From assembly GCA_023417655.1 (NCBI GenBank), contig JAEZFD010000061.1, positions 22,723 to 86,722 of the forward strand: a stretch of 64,000 nucleotides of DNA, in the 5' to 3' direction. How positions within the stretch are numbered: the stretch's first letter is position 1; each line of letters begins with the position of its first letter. The position numbers and the translations under genes are program-made. The stretch comes from Planctomycetota bacterium. Its GTDB lineage: Bacteria; Planctomycetota; Planctomycetia; Planctomycetales; Planctomycetaceae. This document shows positions 53,249 through 63,320 of the stretch, piece after piece. The notes below the pieces were generated by a model that was given only the letters and a program-made list of their open reading frames with translations, was not told the origin of the DNA and ran no database searches.

Positions 53249-54604
53249 CTATTGCGCGGGGAAAATTTCCATCAAGGCATCGGCGAAGATTGTCATCCCG
53301 CGCGGATCAGGATGGTTGATTGCATTGGACATCAGGGTGTTGTAAGGAATTCCCTGTCGCCAGAGTCGTCCGTACCGCAGTGACGCATCGGCAAGCGCGA
53401 CATGATGTCTCTCCGCGAACTGTCGAAGGCCTGCCACATATGGTCGGGGATCCTGATCAATGTCCCGTTCTTTGGTCAGTCCCATCCAGTCGGGCCTCAC
53501 ATAGTGAGGCGTCAGGATGATCCACTCGGCCCCGATGTTCTGAAAGTCAGACAGCAGTCGGGAATAGCGTTTCTCGACAGCCTCAGGTGACAACCCGGCA
53601 TCGTTCACGAATTCAGAGATAATCAGGTCCGGTTTGGCACCGAGCACGGTCTCCTGATAGTTATGTGGTTCACCTGGAGGAACGCCGAGATAGGAACTTG
53701 TGCTCCGTCCGCCCCAGGCTTCGGTGACCAGTTCAATTTTCGCCTGAGGAAAGCGTTCCTGGAGTCTGGCGACAAACTGCGCCTGCCAGCGATTGCGTTG
53801 GGCGTCAGGGAGATAGCTGGCGTCGGTGACGCTGTCGCCCCATGCAAGAATCCGGATCGGCTCGCCTTTTCGGAGCTTTTCCATTGCCTTGGGGATGCTT
53901 TGCTCGGCGATCGTCGGAGTTGCTGCTGGCGGCGTCGGGTACTCGGTCTCGAGGATCGGGAAGAGATGATCTTCTGTCAGACGGGCGATGCGGCCGGGAA
54001 TCCAGAAGTTCGCAACCCGTTTTTCTGCCTCGGCAATCGCTGGGGGCAATGGACTGCCAGCGACTGGTTTGCCGGCACGATATTCCAGTCGTCCGTCAGC
54101 CGTCAGGACCAGAGAGTCGAGCCGCAGCAGACCATGGCGGTAACTGGCGAACATCGGCTGATCGGCTTTGAGTTGACCATCGGGCAGGCGTCCGAAGTTG
54201 CCCCAGAAACGCTCAGCTTCGTAGTCTTTCCCCAACTGTAACACTGGATCCGTTTCCTGCGGACCGGTGCGGATAACCAGACTCTCTGGATCGAGCAGTC
54301 CCGGCGTGGTCAGTTCTGCATTCCGGACACCTTTGAGCTTCTCTCCCCGGGTGTAGGCACCGGCCTTGGGATTAAAGAGAGGGACATTGTCATAGCGTTC
54401 CCCGCTGACGACGAGCAGCGGTGGAGCGGCGACGGTCACATCTGTCGAGATGGCCGGCCGCTGCCCGTTGGCAGGCAACGTCGCCTGCAGTGTCCAGTCG
54501 CCGGTCAGCGTGAGTTGAACTGGCTCTTCAGCAAGCGCAATGGAATGGAAGACCAGACAGAGTGCAGCCAGACAGAAGCATCGCAAGTCAGCAGTGCGGA
54601 TCAC
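53249..54604 (-). CDS. exported SGNH hydrolase-type protein
   Basis: A 451-residue protein. I start at GTG 54604 (VIRTADLRCFCLAALCLVF), which has GGAAGGGA upstream and gives a clean signal peptide; the frame is open to 54697. The first half is a beta-rich region of unknown type. The second half is an SGNH fold: ILAWGDSVTDASYL (Ser), TEAWGGRSTSSYL (Gly), ISEFVNDAGLS (Asn) and NHPDPRGM (His/Asp). It is predicted to be an exported esterase or carbohydrate deacetylase. Same strand as the DUF1501 gene, 194 bases away. Confidence 0.82.
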   Translation of the reverse strand: MIRTADLRCFCLAALCLVFHSIALAEEPVQLTLTGDWTLQATLPANGQRPAISTDVTVAAPPLLVVSGERYDNVPLFNPKAGAYTRGEKLKGVRNAELTTPGLLDPESLVIRTGPQETDPVLQLGKDYEAERFWGNFGRLPDGQLKADQPMFASYRHGLLRLDSLVLTADGRLEYRAGKPVAGSPLPPAIAEAEKRVANFWIPGRIARLTEDHLFPILETEYPTPPAATPTIAEQSIPKAMEKLRKGEPIRILAWGDSVTDASYLPDAQRNRWQAQFVARLQERFPQAKIELVTEAWGGRSTSSYLGVPPGEPHNYQETVLGAKPDLIISEFVNDAGLSPEAVEKRYSRLLSDFQNIGAEWIILTPHYVRPDWMGLTKERDIDQDPRPYVAGLRQFAERHHVALADASLRYGRLWRQGIPYNTLMSNAINHPDPRGMTIFADALMEIFPAQ

Positions 54605-54631
54605 GACAGCATCCCTTCCAAGGATCTTGAC

Positions 54632-54649
54632 TGAGCGGTTTGCTCTGAG
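54632..54649 (+). repeat. dispersed GAGC(R)GTTTGC motif
   Basis: Contains GAGCGGTTTGCTC, identical over 13 bases to the palindrome at 5498-5518 read on the minus strand. It lies 28 bases upstream of the SGNH hydrolase GTG. Confidence 0.55.
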
Positions 54650-54798
54650 CTGACCTCGTGACCGAACAGAGAGGATGTCCTCTTGTGTTGCAGCCACCGC
54701 ATCCCTGTCACCAGCAGGATCAGGAAATGATCCGCCTGTGCGTGAGAGTGGATCGAAGGTTCAGCACAAGCGGAGTCTGTCCTGCAGTAGTCCGTTCG

Positions 54799-56220
54799 TC
54801 AACCGGTGACGAGCTTCTTCATGAACTCTCCTTCGTTCACAGTGGGACGTTCAGGACGGCCTTTGTGGAAGTAGGTGAGTTCCATGTTGTCGATCCCCAG
54901 CAGGTGCAGGATGCTGGCGTGAATGTCGTGGACGTGCATGCGGTCTTCAACAGCACGCAGGCCGAGTTCATCGGTCGCACCGATCGACTGCCCACCTTTT
55001 ACGCCGCCGCCGGCCATCCACATGCTGAACCCGGTCGGGTTATGATCGCGCCCGTTCCCCTGTTCAGACATCGGGGTTCGTCCAAATTCCCCACCCCAGA
55101 TGACGAGAGTCTGATCCAGCAGGCCCCGCTGTTTCAGGTCTTTCAGAAGACCGGCAACTGGCTTATCCATGGCTTCGCATAACCGCGAGTGATTCGGCTC
55201 GATATTGCTATGAGCATCCCACTTACTGCCGGCACCATGATAAAGCTGGACAAAGCGGACCCCACGTTCGACGAGTCTCCGCGCCAGCAGACAAAGGCGA
55301 CCGTAAGGCTCAGTCTCTTTGCGGTCGAGACCATAGAGCGCATTAGTCGCGGCGGTTTCTTGAGTCAGGTCAACAGCCTCGGGGGCTTCGGCCTGCATGC
55401 GGAACGCGAGTTCATAGCTGCGGATTCGGGCATCCAACTCCGTCTGCTGCGAATGTTCTGCAGCATAGGATTCATTCAGTGATTTCAGCAGATCCAGCTT
55501 GCCCTGTTGGACGCGGTTGGAGATGCCTTCCGGGGTATTCAGGTGCGGGATTGGTTGTGAACCCTCGGAGAGATGAATCCCCTGGTAGAGCGCTGGCATA
55601 AACCCGGCACTCCAGTTTCGGGGTCCGTTGACGACGGAGCTGCGATTGTCCTGCATCACAACGAAAGCCGGAAGGTTCTGGTTCTCACTGCCGAGTCCGT
55701 AGGTGACCCAGCTTCCCAGTGAGGGACGACCTCCCAGCATGGAGCAGGTGTTCATCTGGCAGACGCCGGCCGAGTGATTGATTCCGTCCGTCCAGCAGGA
55801 TTTGATGACGGCGATATCATCCACGCATTGAGCAGTGTAGGGGAGCCAGTCGGAGACCCATGTGCCGCTCTCGCCGTACTGCTTCCATGATCGTTTTGAC
55901 GCCATGAGCGGAGCGTGAAACTCGCCCATCGCCGTGATCACGGTGCCGAAGCTCTCTGGCAGATGCTGCCCGGCGAGTCGATTCAGCTCCGGCTTCGGAT
56001 CAAAGGTGTCCATGTGACTCGGTCCCCCTTCCATGAAGAGGAAGATCACACTTTTCGCCGTCGGGGCGATGTGGTGACTGGCTTTCAGCACGGCATCGGC
56101 TGCCGCTGTTGAGCTGTTTGCCTGAGCCTGCATTCCTGCCAGGGCCAGTGCTCCGAAGCCAGCCCCACTGCGGGCCAGGAACTCTCTTCGGGACTGTGGG
56201 ATCTGGATGTGAGGAATCAT
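54799..56220 (-). CDS. DUF1501 protein with Tat-type signal
   Basis: A 473-residue protein starting at MIPHIQIPQSRREFLARSG (ATG 56220; frame open to 56268). The SRREFLARS motif predicts Tat export. DUF1501 marks are SVIFLFMEGGPSHMDTFDPKPELN, MNTCSMLGGRPSLGSWVTYGLGSEN, LCLLARRLVERGVRFVQLYHG, WGGEFGRTPMSEQGNGRDHNP and a C-terminal HDIHASILHLLGID. It is downstream of, and the partner to, the very large PSCyt1-DUF1549-DUF1553 gene, 254 bases away. Confidence 0.93.
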   Translation of the reverse strand: MIPHIQIPQSRREFLARSGAGFGALALAGMQAQANSSTAAADAVLKASHHIAPTAKSVIFLFMEGGPSHMDTFDPKPELNRLAGQHLPESFGTVITAMGEFHAPLMASKRSWKQYGESGTWVSDWLPYTAQCVDDIAVIKSCWTDGINHSAGVCQMNTCSMLGGRPSLGSWVTYGLGSENQNLPAFVVMQDNRSSVVNGPRNWSAGFMPALYQGIHLSEGSQPIPHLNTPEGISNRVQQGKLDLLKSLNESYAAEHSQQTELDARIRSYELAFRMQAEAPEAVDLTQETAATNALYGLDRKETEPYGRLCLLARRLVERGVRFVQLYHGAGSKWDAHSNIEPNHSRLCEAMDKPVAGLLKDLKQRGLLDQTLVIWGGEFGRTPMSEQGNGRDHNPTGFSMWMAGGGVKGGQSIGATDELGLRAVEDRMHVHDIHASILHLLGIDNMELTYFHKGRPERPTVNEGEFMKKLVTG

Positions 56221-56474
56221 GTTCACACTCTCGCAATACGAATTGAGATTTCCTGACAGGCTGAACAAATGCCGTTCGCTGGAACGGGGTTGACCAGTCG
56301 GTCTTCGGAAATCGTATCAGGCTGGCCTTCGCAACTGATGACGGGGGCGACTTGTGAGGAGCACCGATGTCATCCGTTGTGAAGTGACTTTCACCGTGGG
56401 CATCGAAGGGACATTGTTCTGCTGAATCCTCCGCCATCGGAGATGACTCCCTTGGGGGGCAGCAGACGCCGTCT

Positions 56475-59400
56475 TTAATCGATGTACAGGAACTCGTTCG
56501 AATTCAGGAGGACGTGGCAAAGGTCCACAAATGCGGAACGGGTTGTTCCGTTGGAAGGATCATCATTTCCTTTGGACATTTGCAGATGCAGGCCTTCAGG
56601 AATCGTATTCCGGAAAACACCGGGCGTCGGTTCAAACTGCCAGTAACCAATTGTCGATCGGTTGGCTCCCTCGGATGTGTAAAGGAGTTGTGATAACGGC
56701 AGTGCTCCCCGAGAGAGTCGAATGTCATCAATCAAGCCATCAAAGCGACCATTCTTGCCTCGCTGAGAGCCAAGGAAGAGAGGAGCTTTGGAGTTGAATT
56801 CCGAAACAATCGGGACCGGGAGTTCCGCTGTCAGCAACGGTTCGTCATCGTTGGAGAGATCTTTCAGGTAGAACCGAGCGACTCCGGGTTGGGCGGGCTC
56901 TGGCTTGTCCCCGGTTTTCGCAGGTTGGGCCAGACGGACACTCACTGCCGCATAATACGGTTTGTTCAGTTCCAGATGATGGTCCGAGAACAAAGCCGCT
57001 TCGCGATGCGTGCCATTCATATCGGTTCCGAATAACTGCAAAACGAGTGTCTGCGGCTTGCGGCGCGACCCTTTGCCGGTGATCCCGAACGTCCAGCTTC
57101 GATCGTTTCCACGTCCGCTCGAAACAGTGGCCAGCGTTCGCACCGCCCCTGATTCATAAACAGAACGAATCTGGAAATAGGCTTCAACGGTGAAGTCCCC
57201 GACGTTCAGACGTTCGTCCGGGGGAATGACAAAACTCTCAGTGTTCTGCTGATCTTGAAACAGGACAGCCTGTCCGTCGCGATAAGGGACTTTTCCTGTC
57301 AGCACTTTTGAAACGGCTTCGACCTTCTCCGACGCTGGTTCGTTTCGGTCCTGTTCATCAAGGAACTGCTGTGCCGCCTTCAATTCGTTCAGGTTCGGTT
57401 CGCGTCCGAAAACCCGCCACCAGAGCTTCGAAATGTCAGCAGCTGTGTCACCACTTTCTTCTCGTGGAGAGCGAACCTCTGCTGCGAGTTTTCCTGCATG
57501 AGCGAGCATTGTCTGACTATTGATCAACAACAATGACTGCACCGGCGAGGTGGTTGTGTTACGCGACGAAGTGCTGGAGAAGAACTGGGGCAGATCAAAT
57601 GCGTCCAGCAGTGGATCGCGAGCGTTCCGCATAATGCGTGTGTAGATCGATCGGTGTGGCTGATCCGGCTGTACGCTAGGACCGCCGCGAGTCGATTTCA
57701 GTTGACCTGTCACCGCGAAAATGGCATCGCGGATCTGTTCGGCGTCCAGACGTCGGGTCTCTCCCCGCCAGTAGTAGCGGTTTGATGGATCCTTCACCTG
57801 CAGGGCATGGAGCTGCGGGTGCTGAGCGCTCTGTCGATAGGTCGCTGACGTGACGATCAGGCGATGCAGATCCTTGAACCGGGAGCCACGTTCAACGAAT
57901 CGGGCGGTGAGCCAGTCCAGCAACTCCGGATGTGACGGAGGATCTCCCAGTCGGCCGAAGTCACTGCTGTTTGTGACGAGGCCCTTGCCGAAGTGATATT
58001 GCCAGATGCGGTTCACAATCACGCGGTTCGTAATCGGATTGTCCGGGCGAGTGATCCATTTGGCGAGCGCTGCCCGACGACCGGTCGTGTTCGGGACATT
58101 CTCGGGGGGAGTGATCTCCGGGATCTCTGCTTCCAGAATCGATGGGAACGCCGCCGTTACTTCGATTCCACGCTTGGGAATGAAGGTCTTCGGCGGAATC
58201 GGGCCGACGTCTTTGACGATCATCGGTCGCGGCAGATCGGGTGGCTTGATGGCATCAAAAGCCGCCAGCTGGCGACGCAGTGCGAGAACCTGATCCTTAG
58301 CTTCCCCTTTGATTCGGCTGTCGACGCGTTCGTATTCGTAGATCACCTGTCGCCAGGCCAACTGCACGAGTTGCTCTTCCTGCGGGGTGCGTTCATGCGG
58401 TGGCTTCCGGTACATCTCCTGAATATCATCCGGGAAGCGACCGATTGCAGAATCCCGACCGGCGTCCAGATATTTCTGCAGCATTGAGTCGAGCTGTGCC
58501 CGCAGTTCGCGAGTCTTCTCGTCATATGCCACCCACTTCGCTTCGTATTCAGCGAGTTGTTCGGGAGTGGCGGCGACGACATCATCCCGCGGGAGAATCG
58601 GTTCGAAGAATGCTCTTAACTGGAAGTAGTCCTTCTGCAGGATCGGATCGTATTTGTGATCGTGGCAGCGGGCACATTGGAAACCCATGCCGAGGAAGAC
58701 GTCGGCCGTGGTGTCAGTGACTTCGTTGAGAATGTTCTCCCATTGTCCCCGGGCATCTCGAGCGTTGTATTCATAAATGCCATGACGCAGAAATCCTGTC
58801 GCCACCAGTGCCGACGGATCATTGGGGAACAACTCGTCTCCTGCCAGCTGTTCCTGGACAAAGCGGTCATAGGGCTTGTCTTCATTCAGGGACTGAATGA
58901 CATAGTCACGATAGCGCCAGGCCTCTGGGCGGAAACCATCGGCACGGAATCCGTCAGACTCGGCAAATCGGACGAGATCCAGCCAGTGTCGAGCCCAACG
59001 TTCCCCATACTCAGGTCGCGCGAGAAGTTCGTCGACAATCTTCTCGTAGGCCTGAGGATCCCGACTGTCTTCGAACTTCTGAATCTGTTCTGGCGTCGGT
59101 GGTAATCCGATCAGATCGAAGTAAACACGGCGAATCAGCGAACGACGGCTGGCCTCTGGTGCCGGAGTCAGCTCCTGCTTCGCATGTTCAGCGGCGACGA
59201 AGTTGTCGATTTCATTATGTCCCCATTTCTGGGCAGCGGGAACCTGTGGCGGCTCTGATTTTTTGACCGGCTGGAAGGCCCACCAGTTTCGATCTGCTTC
59301 CGAGAACTTGTCTCCGTCCGTTCGAATCGCAACTTTGCCGTCATCGCCGGGCCAGGGGGCCCCCATGTCGATCCACTTGGCGAGCACTTCGATCTGTTGA

Positions 59401-59786
59401 TCGCTCAGCTTCTTGGAGGGAGGCATTTCAAACGATTCATATCGCACGGCCTCCATCAGCAAGCTTTTGCTGGAATCACCCGGCTCGATTGACGGTCCTG
59501 ATTCGCCGCCCAGTAGCAGGAACCCGCGCGAGTCCACACGGAGACCGCCTTTCGGGCGCTCTTCCCCGTGACATTTTGCGCAGTGCTCCACGAGCAAGGG
59601 GCGCACATGCTTTTCAAAAAACTGGATCTGTTCTGGAGAAGGAGCGTTCTCAGCCGTTGCATGGCGTGAGACGAATGAGACCGCAAAGGCGATCATGAGA
59701 AACAGATGCACCGCGTCACGGTGTTTCGCGCTCACGTCAGAGCAGGGGGAGAATCGCACGATTTGTCTCCTCGAAGGCAGTGCCAT
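56475..59786 (-). CDS. large PSCyt1-DUF1549-DUF1553 protein with LamG-like insertion
   Basis: About 1103 residues from ATG 59786 (MALPSRRQIVRF; frame open to 59906, ribosome binding site unclear). A signal-type helix ends near ATA. Domains in order: PSCyt1 with HCAKCHGEERPKGGLRVDSR; DUF1549/PSCyt2 (RRSLIRRVYFDLIGLPPTPEQ, CARCHDHKYDPI); a coiled region; DUF1553 (RAALAKWITRPDNPITNRVIVNRIWQYHFGKGLV onward); then a LamG-like beta-sandwich (about residues 880-1080) inserted before the final segment AFVDLCHVLLNSNEFLYID, which belongs to the DUF1553 C-terminus. Both haem-type CxxCH motifs suggest electron transfer outside the cell. Confidence 0.93.
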   Translation of the reverse strand: MALPSRRQIVRFSPCSDVSAKHRDAVHLFLMIAFAVSFVSRHATAENAPSPEQIQFFEKHVRPLLVEHCAKCHGEERPKGGLRVDSRGFLLLGGESGPSIEPGDSSKSLLMEAVRYESFEMPPSKKLSDQQIEVLAKWIDMGAPWPGDDGKVAIRTDGDKFSEADRNWWAFQPVKKSEPPQVPAAQKWGHNEIDNFVAAEHAKQELTPAPEASRRSLIRRVYFDLIGLPPTPEQIQKFEDSRDPQAYEKIVDELLARPEYGERWARHWLDLVRFAESDGFRADGFRPEAWRYRDYVIQSLNEDKPYDRFVQEQLAGDELFPNDPSALVATGFLRHGIYEYNARDARGQWENILNEVTDTTADVFLGMGFQCARCHDHKYDPILQKDYFQLRAFFEPILPRDDVVAATPEQLAEYEAKWVAYDEKTRELRAQLDSMLQKYLDAGRDSAIGRFPDDIQEMYRKPPHERTPQEEQLVQLAWRQVIYEYERVDSRIKGEAKDQVLALRRQLAAFDAIKPPDLPRPMIVKDVGPIPPKTFIPKRGIEVTAAFPSILEAEIPEITPPENVPNTTGRRAALAKWITRPDNPITNRVIVNRIWQYHFGKGLVTNSSDFGRLGDPPSHPELLDWLTARFVERGSRFKDLHRLIVTSATYRQSAQHPQLHALQVKDPSNRYYWRGETRRLDAEQIRDAIFAVTGQLKSTRGGPSVQPDQPHRSIYTRIMRNARDPLLDAFDLPQFFSSTSSRNTTTSPVQSLLLINSQTMLAHAGKLAAEVRSPREESGDTAADISKLWWRVFGREPNLNELKAAQQFLDEQDRNEPASEKVEAVSKVLTGKVPYRDGQAVLFQDQQNTESFVIPPDERLNVGDFTVEAYFQIRSVYESGAVRTLATVSSGRGNDRSWTFGITGKGSRRKPQTLVLQLFGTDMNGTHREAALFSDHHLELNKPYYAAVSVRLAQPAKTGDKPEPAQPGVARFYLKDLSNDDEPLLTAELPVPIVSEFNSKAPLFLGSQRGKNGRFDGLIDDIRLSRGALPLSQLLYTSEGANRSTIGYWQFEPTPGVFRNTIPEGLHLQMSKGNDDPSNGTTRSAFVDLCHVLLNSNEFLYID

Positions 59787-59990
59787 CTTGGACAGTGCCA
59801 GTAGACAGCGCCAGGATCGTCGAATGGGCGGGAGTCGGTCAGCTCCTGGAGTCATCGCGACACGTTCATTCTGGATTGTATCGGGGATTTTCGCAGGCGG
59901 GATCATCGAATCAACAGTCAGGGCAGGTTTGTCTGGATTGCGGGGAAAAAATCAGCATAAATTGGCCTGAAGTTTCCACAACGCATCGGA

Positions 59991-60458
59991 CTAATTTGAT
60001 TTTAAGGCGAAGTCGTAGGCTTTTTTTCCACGTTCGACCACGGCGGTCAGTTCTGAGTTGTCGCGGTATCGAAGAGGGAGAATTTCCTTCCGGCCGGGAA
60101 TCGATTCGCCCGTCGCTTCATTGGTCGTTCCTCTCACTTCACTGGAAATGGAGACCGAGTGGGGGCCGAGCAAAGCGCCTGGTCGCGTGGCGGTGTACTG
60201 CATGCGGTAGAAGCCTTTTGCGTCGGTGATGCCGACCGAGGGCCGGCCGTCTGCAGGCTGAAAGGTCACTGTCGCCCGATCCAGTGGTTGCCCGTCCAGT
60301 GTCACATGACCCTGAACGGGGACCAACTGAACTCCATCACGGCTCCCGCATCCCGTTGCGAAGATCAGGAGCACCATCGCCAGCCATCGTCCGGATGTCA
60401 GGGACGAGGAAAGTTGCAGCTGGCATCGCGAGTCACACTCTGTCGGACAGTGATGCAT
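59991..60458 (-). CDS. small lipoprotein, DUF1559-associated
   Basis: A 155-residue protein starting at MHHCPTECDSRC (ATG 60458) with AGAAGGAACC upstream; the frame is open to 60632. A hydrophobic segment ends LIFATGC (lipidated Cys about 37). The mature part VPVQGHVTLDGQPLDRATVTFQPADGRPS followed by GITDAKGFYRMQY matches the carboxypeptidase-regulatory-like fold and the lipoprotein at 13206-13673. It lies 49 bases after the DUF1559 gene and is probably its operon partner. Confidence 0.85.
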   Translation of the reverse strand: MHHCPTECDSRCQLQLSSSLTSGRWLAMVLLIFATGCGSRDGVQLVPVQGHVTLDGQPLDRATVTFQPADGRPSVGITDAKGFYRMQYTATRPGALLGPHSVSISSEVRGTTNEATGESIPGRKEILPLRYRDNSELTAVVERGKKAYDFALKSN

Positions 60459-60507
60459 CGGTTCCTTCTCTTCGTGAAAAAATGGACAGCAGTGGGAGTC
60501 ACTTATC

Positions 60508-61581
60508 TTAGAACTCTCCGAGAACTCCGTTGTCAGCGCGGGCTCCGAGTTGCTCGTAGGTACTGTCAACGAGTCCTGTCGCCTGATTGTACGAAATGTT
60601 TTCGCTGACAAATCGCACGCTGCCATCGGCAAGGCAGAACTGAGCCCCTCCGACGTGTTTGCTGCTGTACGTCAGGCTTTCCCATGCGTCGTAATAGGGA
60701 CTGCGAACGATTGGATTGATGGGATAAAACGTTGCTCCAGTGATGGTGCGCAGGCCTTGATTGAAGTTGGTCCCAGGACTGCAGCCCCAGCGAGTTTTGA
60801 CCGCGCTGTTGGCGCCTGTGGCGTTTTCTCCATCACGAGACGTTGGTCCGCAATTCGAATTGTCACGCACGGCATACAGCATCCCGGCTCCAACGATGTT
60901 CCCTTGGAAATCGAAGGAACGTTCGCCCAGCAGGATGGTGTTGCTTGAGCCATCCGTAATGTCTCGCAGCCGGCAGGCACTGTTTTCCCAGAAGATGCCG
61001 TTCGCACCTGTATCCCCATTGGAAAGGTCCGTTGCCGGAGTTCGTCGGGGAGGGCGGCTGCTGTTCGACACGAGATAATTCGTCGCCGCCATTCCGATAT
61101 TTGGAGAGCCTGCGTCCGCCGGTTCAATGCCATAGCCTGCCAGCTCTGACATGTTCGCATCGTAGAACAGCGGCAGACTGTCGGAAGGACACCGAAAAAC
61201 CGGTGCGCTCGACTGCATGGCATTCCGATTCACGGGAAGGTTCTGAGAAGGCAATTTCCCTGAAACATCAAGTGTGTTGTACAGCGTTGCCTGTTCGATC
61301 TGAGGGAGGATCAGTGCGGACCAGGCCCAATGTCCCTTGTCGTCAGCGCGAGTGGTGGCGAGGACGAACGCCGGTGGGAAGGTCGAATAGGTGTCGTGAT
61401 AGTTATGCAGTGCGAGACCAATCTGCTTGAGATTGTTCTTGCACTGAGAACGCCGGGCTGCCTCTCGAGCCTGCTGCACCGCTGGCAGCAGCAGAGCAAT
61501 CAGGACCGCGATGATCGCAATGACGACCAGCAGTTCAATTAATGTAAAGCCGCTTCGTGCTGACGCTGATCTGTATCTCAT
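60508..61581 (-). CDS. DUF1559 protein with prepilin-type N-terminus
   Basis: A 357-residue protein. RSGFTLIELLVVIAIIAVLIALLLP is the prepilin signal and helix, then QQAREAARRSQCKNNLKQIGLALHNYHDTY. The C-terminal KHVGGAQFCLADGSVRFVSENISYN completes the family pattern. It sits between the FecR-type gene (74 bases) and the lipoprotein gene, in a four-gene unit starting with an ECF sigma factor. Export as a pseudopilin-like protein is inferred. Confidence 0.93.
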   Translation of the reverse strand: MRYRSASARSGFTLIELLVVIAIIAVLIALLLPAVQQAREAARRSQCKNNLKQIGLALHNYHDTYSTFPPAFVLATTRADDKGHWAWSALILPQIEQATLYNTLDVSGKLPSQNLPVNRNAMQSSAPVFRCPSDSLPLFYDANMSELAGYGIEPADAGSPNIGMAATNYLVSNSSRPPRRTPATDLSNGDTGANGIFWENSACRLRDITDGSSNTILLGERSFDFQGNIVGAGMLYAVRDNSNCGPTSRDGENATGANSAVKTRWGCSPGTNFNQGLRTITGATFYPINPIVRSPYYDAWESLTYSSKHVGGAQFCLADGSVRFVSENISYNQATGLVDSTYEQLGARADNGVLGEF

Positions 61582-61655
61582 AATGGCTCCGCAATTAAAA
61601 TGGTCATTAGGACGAACTGGATGGTCAACATGTCGACCAAAACAATCGCGTCCAT

Positions 61656-63320
61656 CTACTGAAGAGGAGGCAAACCTCCGATGAAGACCGGATCGATGAT
61701 GTGGTGTGTTTCGGTGCTGGCGTCTTCGAGGAAGATGCCGGGAACTTCAGCCCCGGGAGCATAGCCGAGATCTGAAAGGTCAATTCCCACAGCGAGGGCA
61801 TAAAACGGAAGTGTCATCGCGCCTCCACGGGTGGCAGGACGATCCGTCATGTTCTTCAGCGACTGCAGCGGTTTAGGGAAGCGATAGACCCGAAACGGAG
61901 CAACTTTTTGTGCATCGGCCGAATGCAGAGTGATGTCAAATTGCTTAATGACATGCGAATTGAGACCTGGGCCATCTTCTATTGGACTGACGCGAAAGTG
62001 GTCACCTTCCAAGGGATAAGCGACCGATTGAACTTCGAACAGAACGATATCCGGGCCGGCGTGATTCTTGACGGGTTCGCGAAATCGGACCGCGAGCCCA
62101 GCCCGATCGTTGAACTGCGAGAAATTGGATTCCCGCGGATGCAGGGTTTTCCTGTTTCCATCAAAGTTAATCAACCCTGTGTTAAGTGCATGATCTTTCG
62201 TGAGAAGTTCGCTCAGATTCTCAGGCAGGTCACGGTCAGAGGCAGCGTTGTTAGGGCTCCCGCCTGAACGGAAATGGATAACCTCGATGCCAATCAATTC
62301 GTTAACGGAATACTGAATCGGTTGCCCATTTCGTTGAACGGTGACACTCAGCAGGTCACGCACGCCTTCCTGCCCTGGATCCCGCGTTGCGACATAGGAA
62401 ATCACGCGATCCTGTAGACCGTGGCGATAGTCACTGCCGGTAAACGGGATGTCCTGGAGTTCCTTTCGGTCCTGTGCCGACCGCACAGCTCTGCCTGTTG
62501 TGAGAGTCGATATGACTTCAGGAGATTCTGGGAATTGAACTTCAGCCATGCCTTCGACGACTTGAATTTCTGAAGCACCAAAATCATTCACTGCCACGGA
62601 AAAGCGGGTTCCCAGATCGATGATCCGGTTCTGGGGAGTAATGACTTCGAAACCGGAAGCAGTGGGGGGCGCAAACACGGAACAGGTCCCGATCTTCAGG
62701 TCGAGACGTTTCGGGGACTTCACGATGAAAATGGCCGGAGCTTGAATGATGACTTCAGCGCCGCAGGAGAATTCCAGCCCTAGTTGCCCCTTAACGAGCG
62801 TGTACTCATGTCCGGACTGCAAGACAGCCCCGACTTCCGGTACAAACTCCTTCATCAGTTCCGCACCGGCCATCTGTTTTAACGAGGCAGCCGGAGCGTC
62901 CTGAATGACTGGCAAAGCTGATTGATTCTCTGAGTTATGGGTCGCTCCAATGCTGGGCTCATGCCATTCGCCGGAAGTGAACTGGTTCTGCAGCAGGAAT
63001 CCCACCACGAGTCCCAGCAGCGCGACCGCACATAAAGCCGATCCCCATGAACGGAATCGCGGAGCGGATCCCCTTTTCTTTTTCACAGGACGGACGACTG
63101 CGTCAACTCGCTCCAAACGCGGCGTACGGAGACTGACATGGCTCTTGAGCGCGAGGTGCAGATCAATCAACGCTAAATATTCCTGCTGCATGCGGGGGTG
63201 GTCGCGCAACAGCATCTGGAGCCGGTCGTGCTCGACCGGCGTAATGGTCCCGTTCAGAAGGGAATTCACTAACTGGTCCAGTTCCAGAAAGTTTGAGCTA
63301 TCGTTTCTGGCTCTGTTCAT
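61656..63320 (-). CDS. FecR-domain protein, probable anti-sigma partner
   Basis: A 554-residue protein starting at MNRARNDSSNFLELDQLVNSLLNGTITPVEHDRLQML. The N-terminal 75 residues look like an anti-sigma-type cytoplasmic domain; one membrane helix follows (SALCAVALLGLVVGFLL). A FecR-like domain comes next (QAPAIFIVKSPKRLDLKIGTCSVFAPP, GFEVITPQNRIIDLGTRFSVAV, VVEGMAEVQFP). The last 250 residues are a further extracellular region of unknown type. Its ATG overlaps the sigma-factor stop (ATGA), so translation is probably coupled. It likely links an outer signal to the sigma factor. Confidence 0.88.
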   Translation of the reverse strand: MNRARNDSSNFLELDQLVNSLLNGTITPVEHDRLQMLLRDHPRMQQEYLALIDLHLALKSHVSLRTPRLERVDAVVRPVKKKRGSAPRFRSWGSALCAVALLGLVVGFLLQNQFTSGEWHEPSIGATHNSENQSALPVIQDAPAASLKQMAGAELMKEFVPEVGAVLQSGHEYTLVKGQLGLEFSCGAEVIIQAPAIFIVKSPKRLDLKIGTCSVFAPPTASGFEVITPQNRIIDLGTRFSVAVNDFGASEIQVVEGMAEVQFPESPEVISTLTTGRAVRSAQDRKELQDIPFTGSDYRHGLQDRVISYVATRDPGQEGVRDLLSVTVQRNGQPIQYSVNELIGIEVIHFRSGGSPNNAASDRDLPENLSELLTKDHALNTGLINFDGNRKTLHPRESNFSQFNDRAGLAVRFREPVKNHAGPDIVLFEVQSVAYPLEGDHFRVSPIEDGPGLNSHVIKQFDITLHSADAQKVAPFRVYRFPKPLQSLKNMTDRPATRGGAMTLPFYALAVGIDLSDLGYAPGAEVPGIFLEDASTETHHIIDPVFIGGLPPLQ

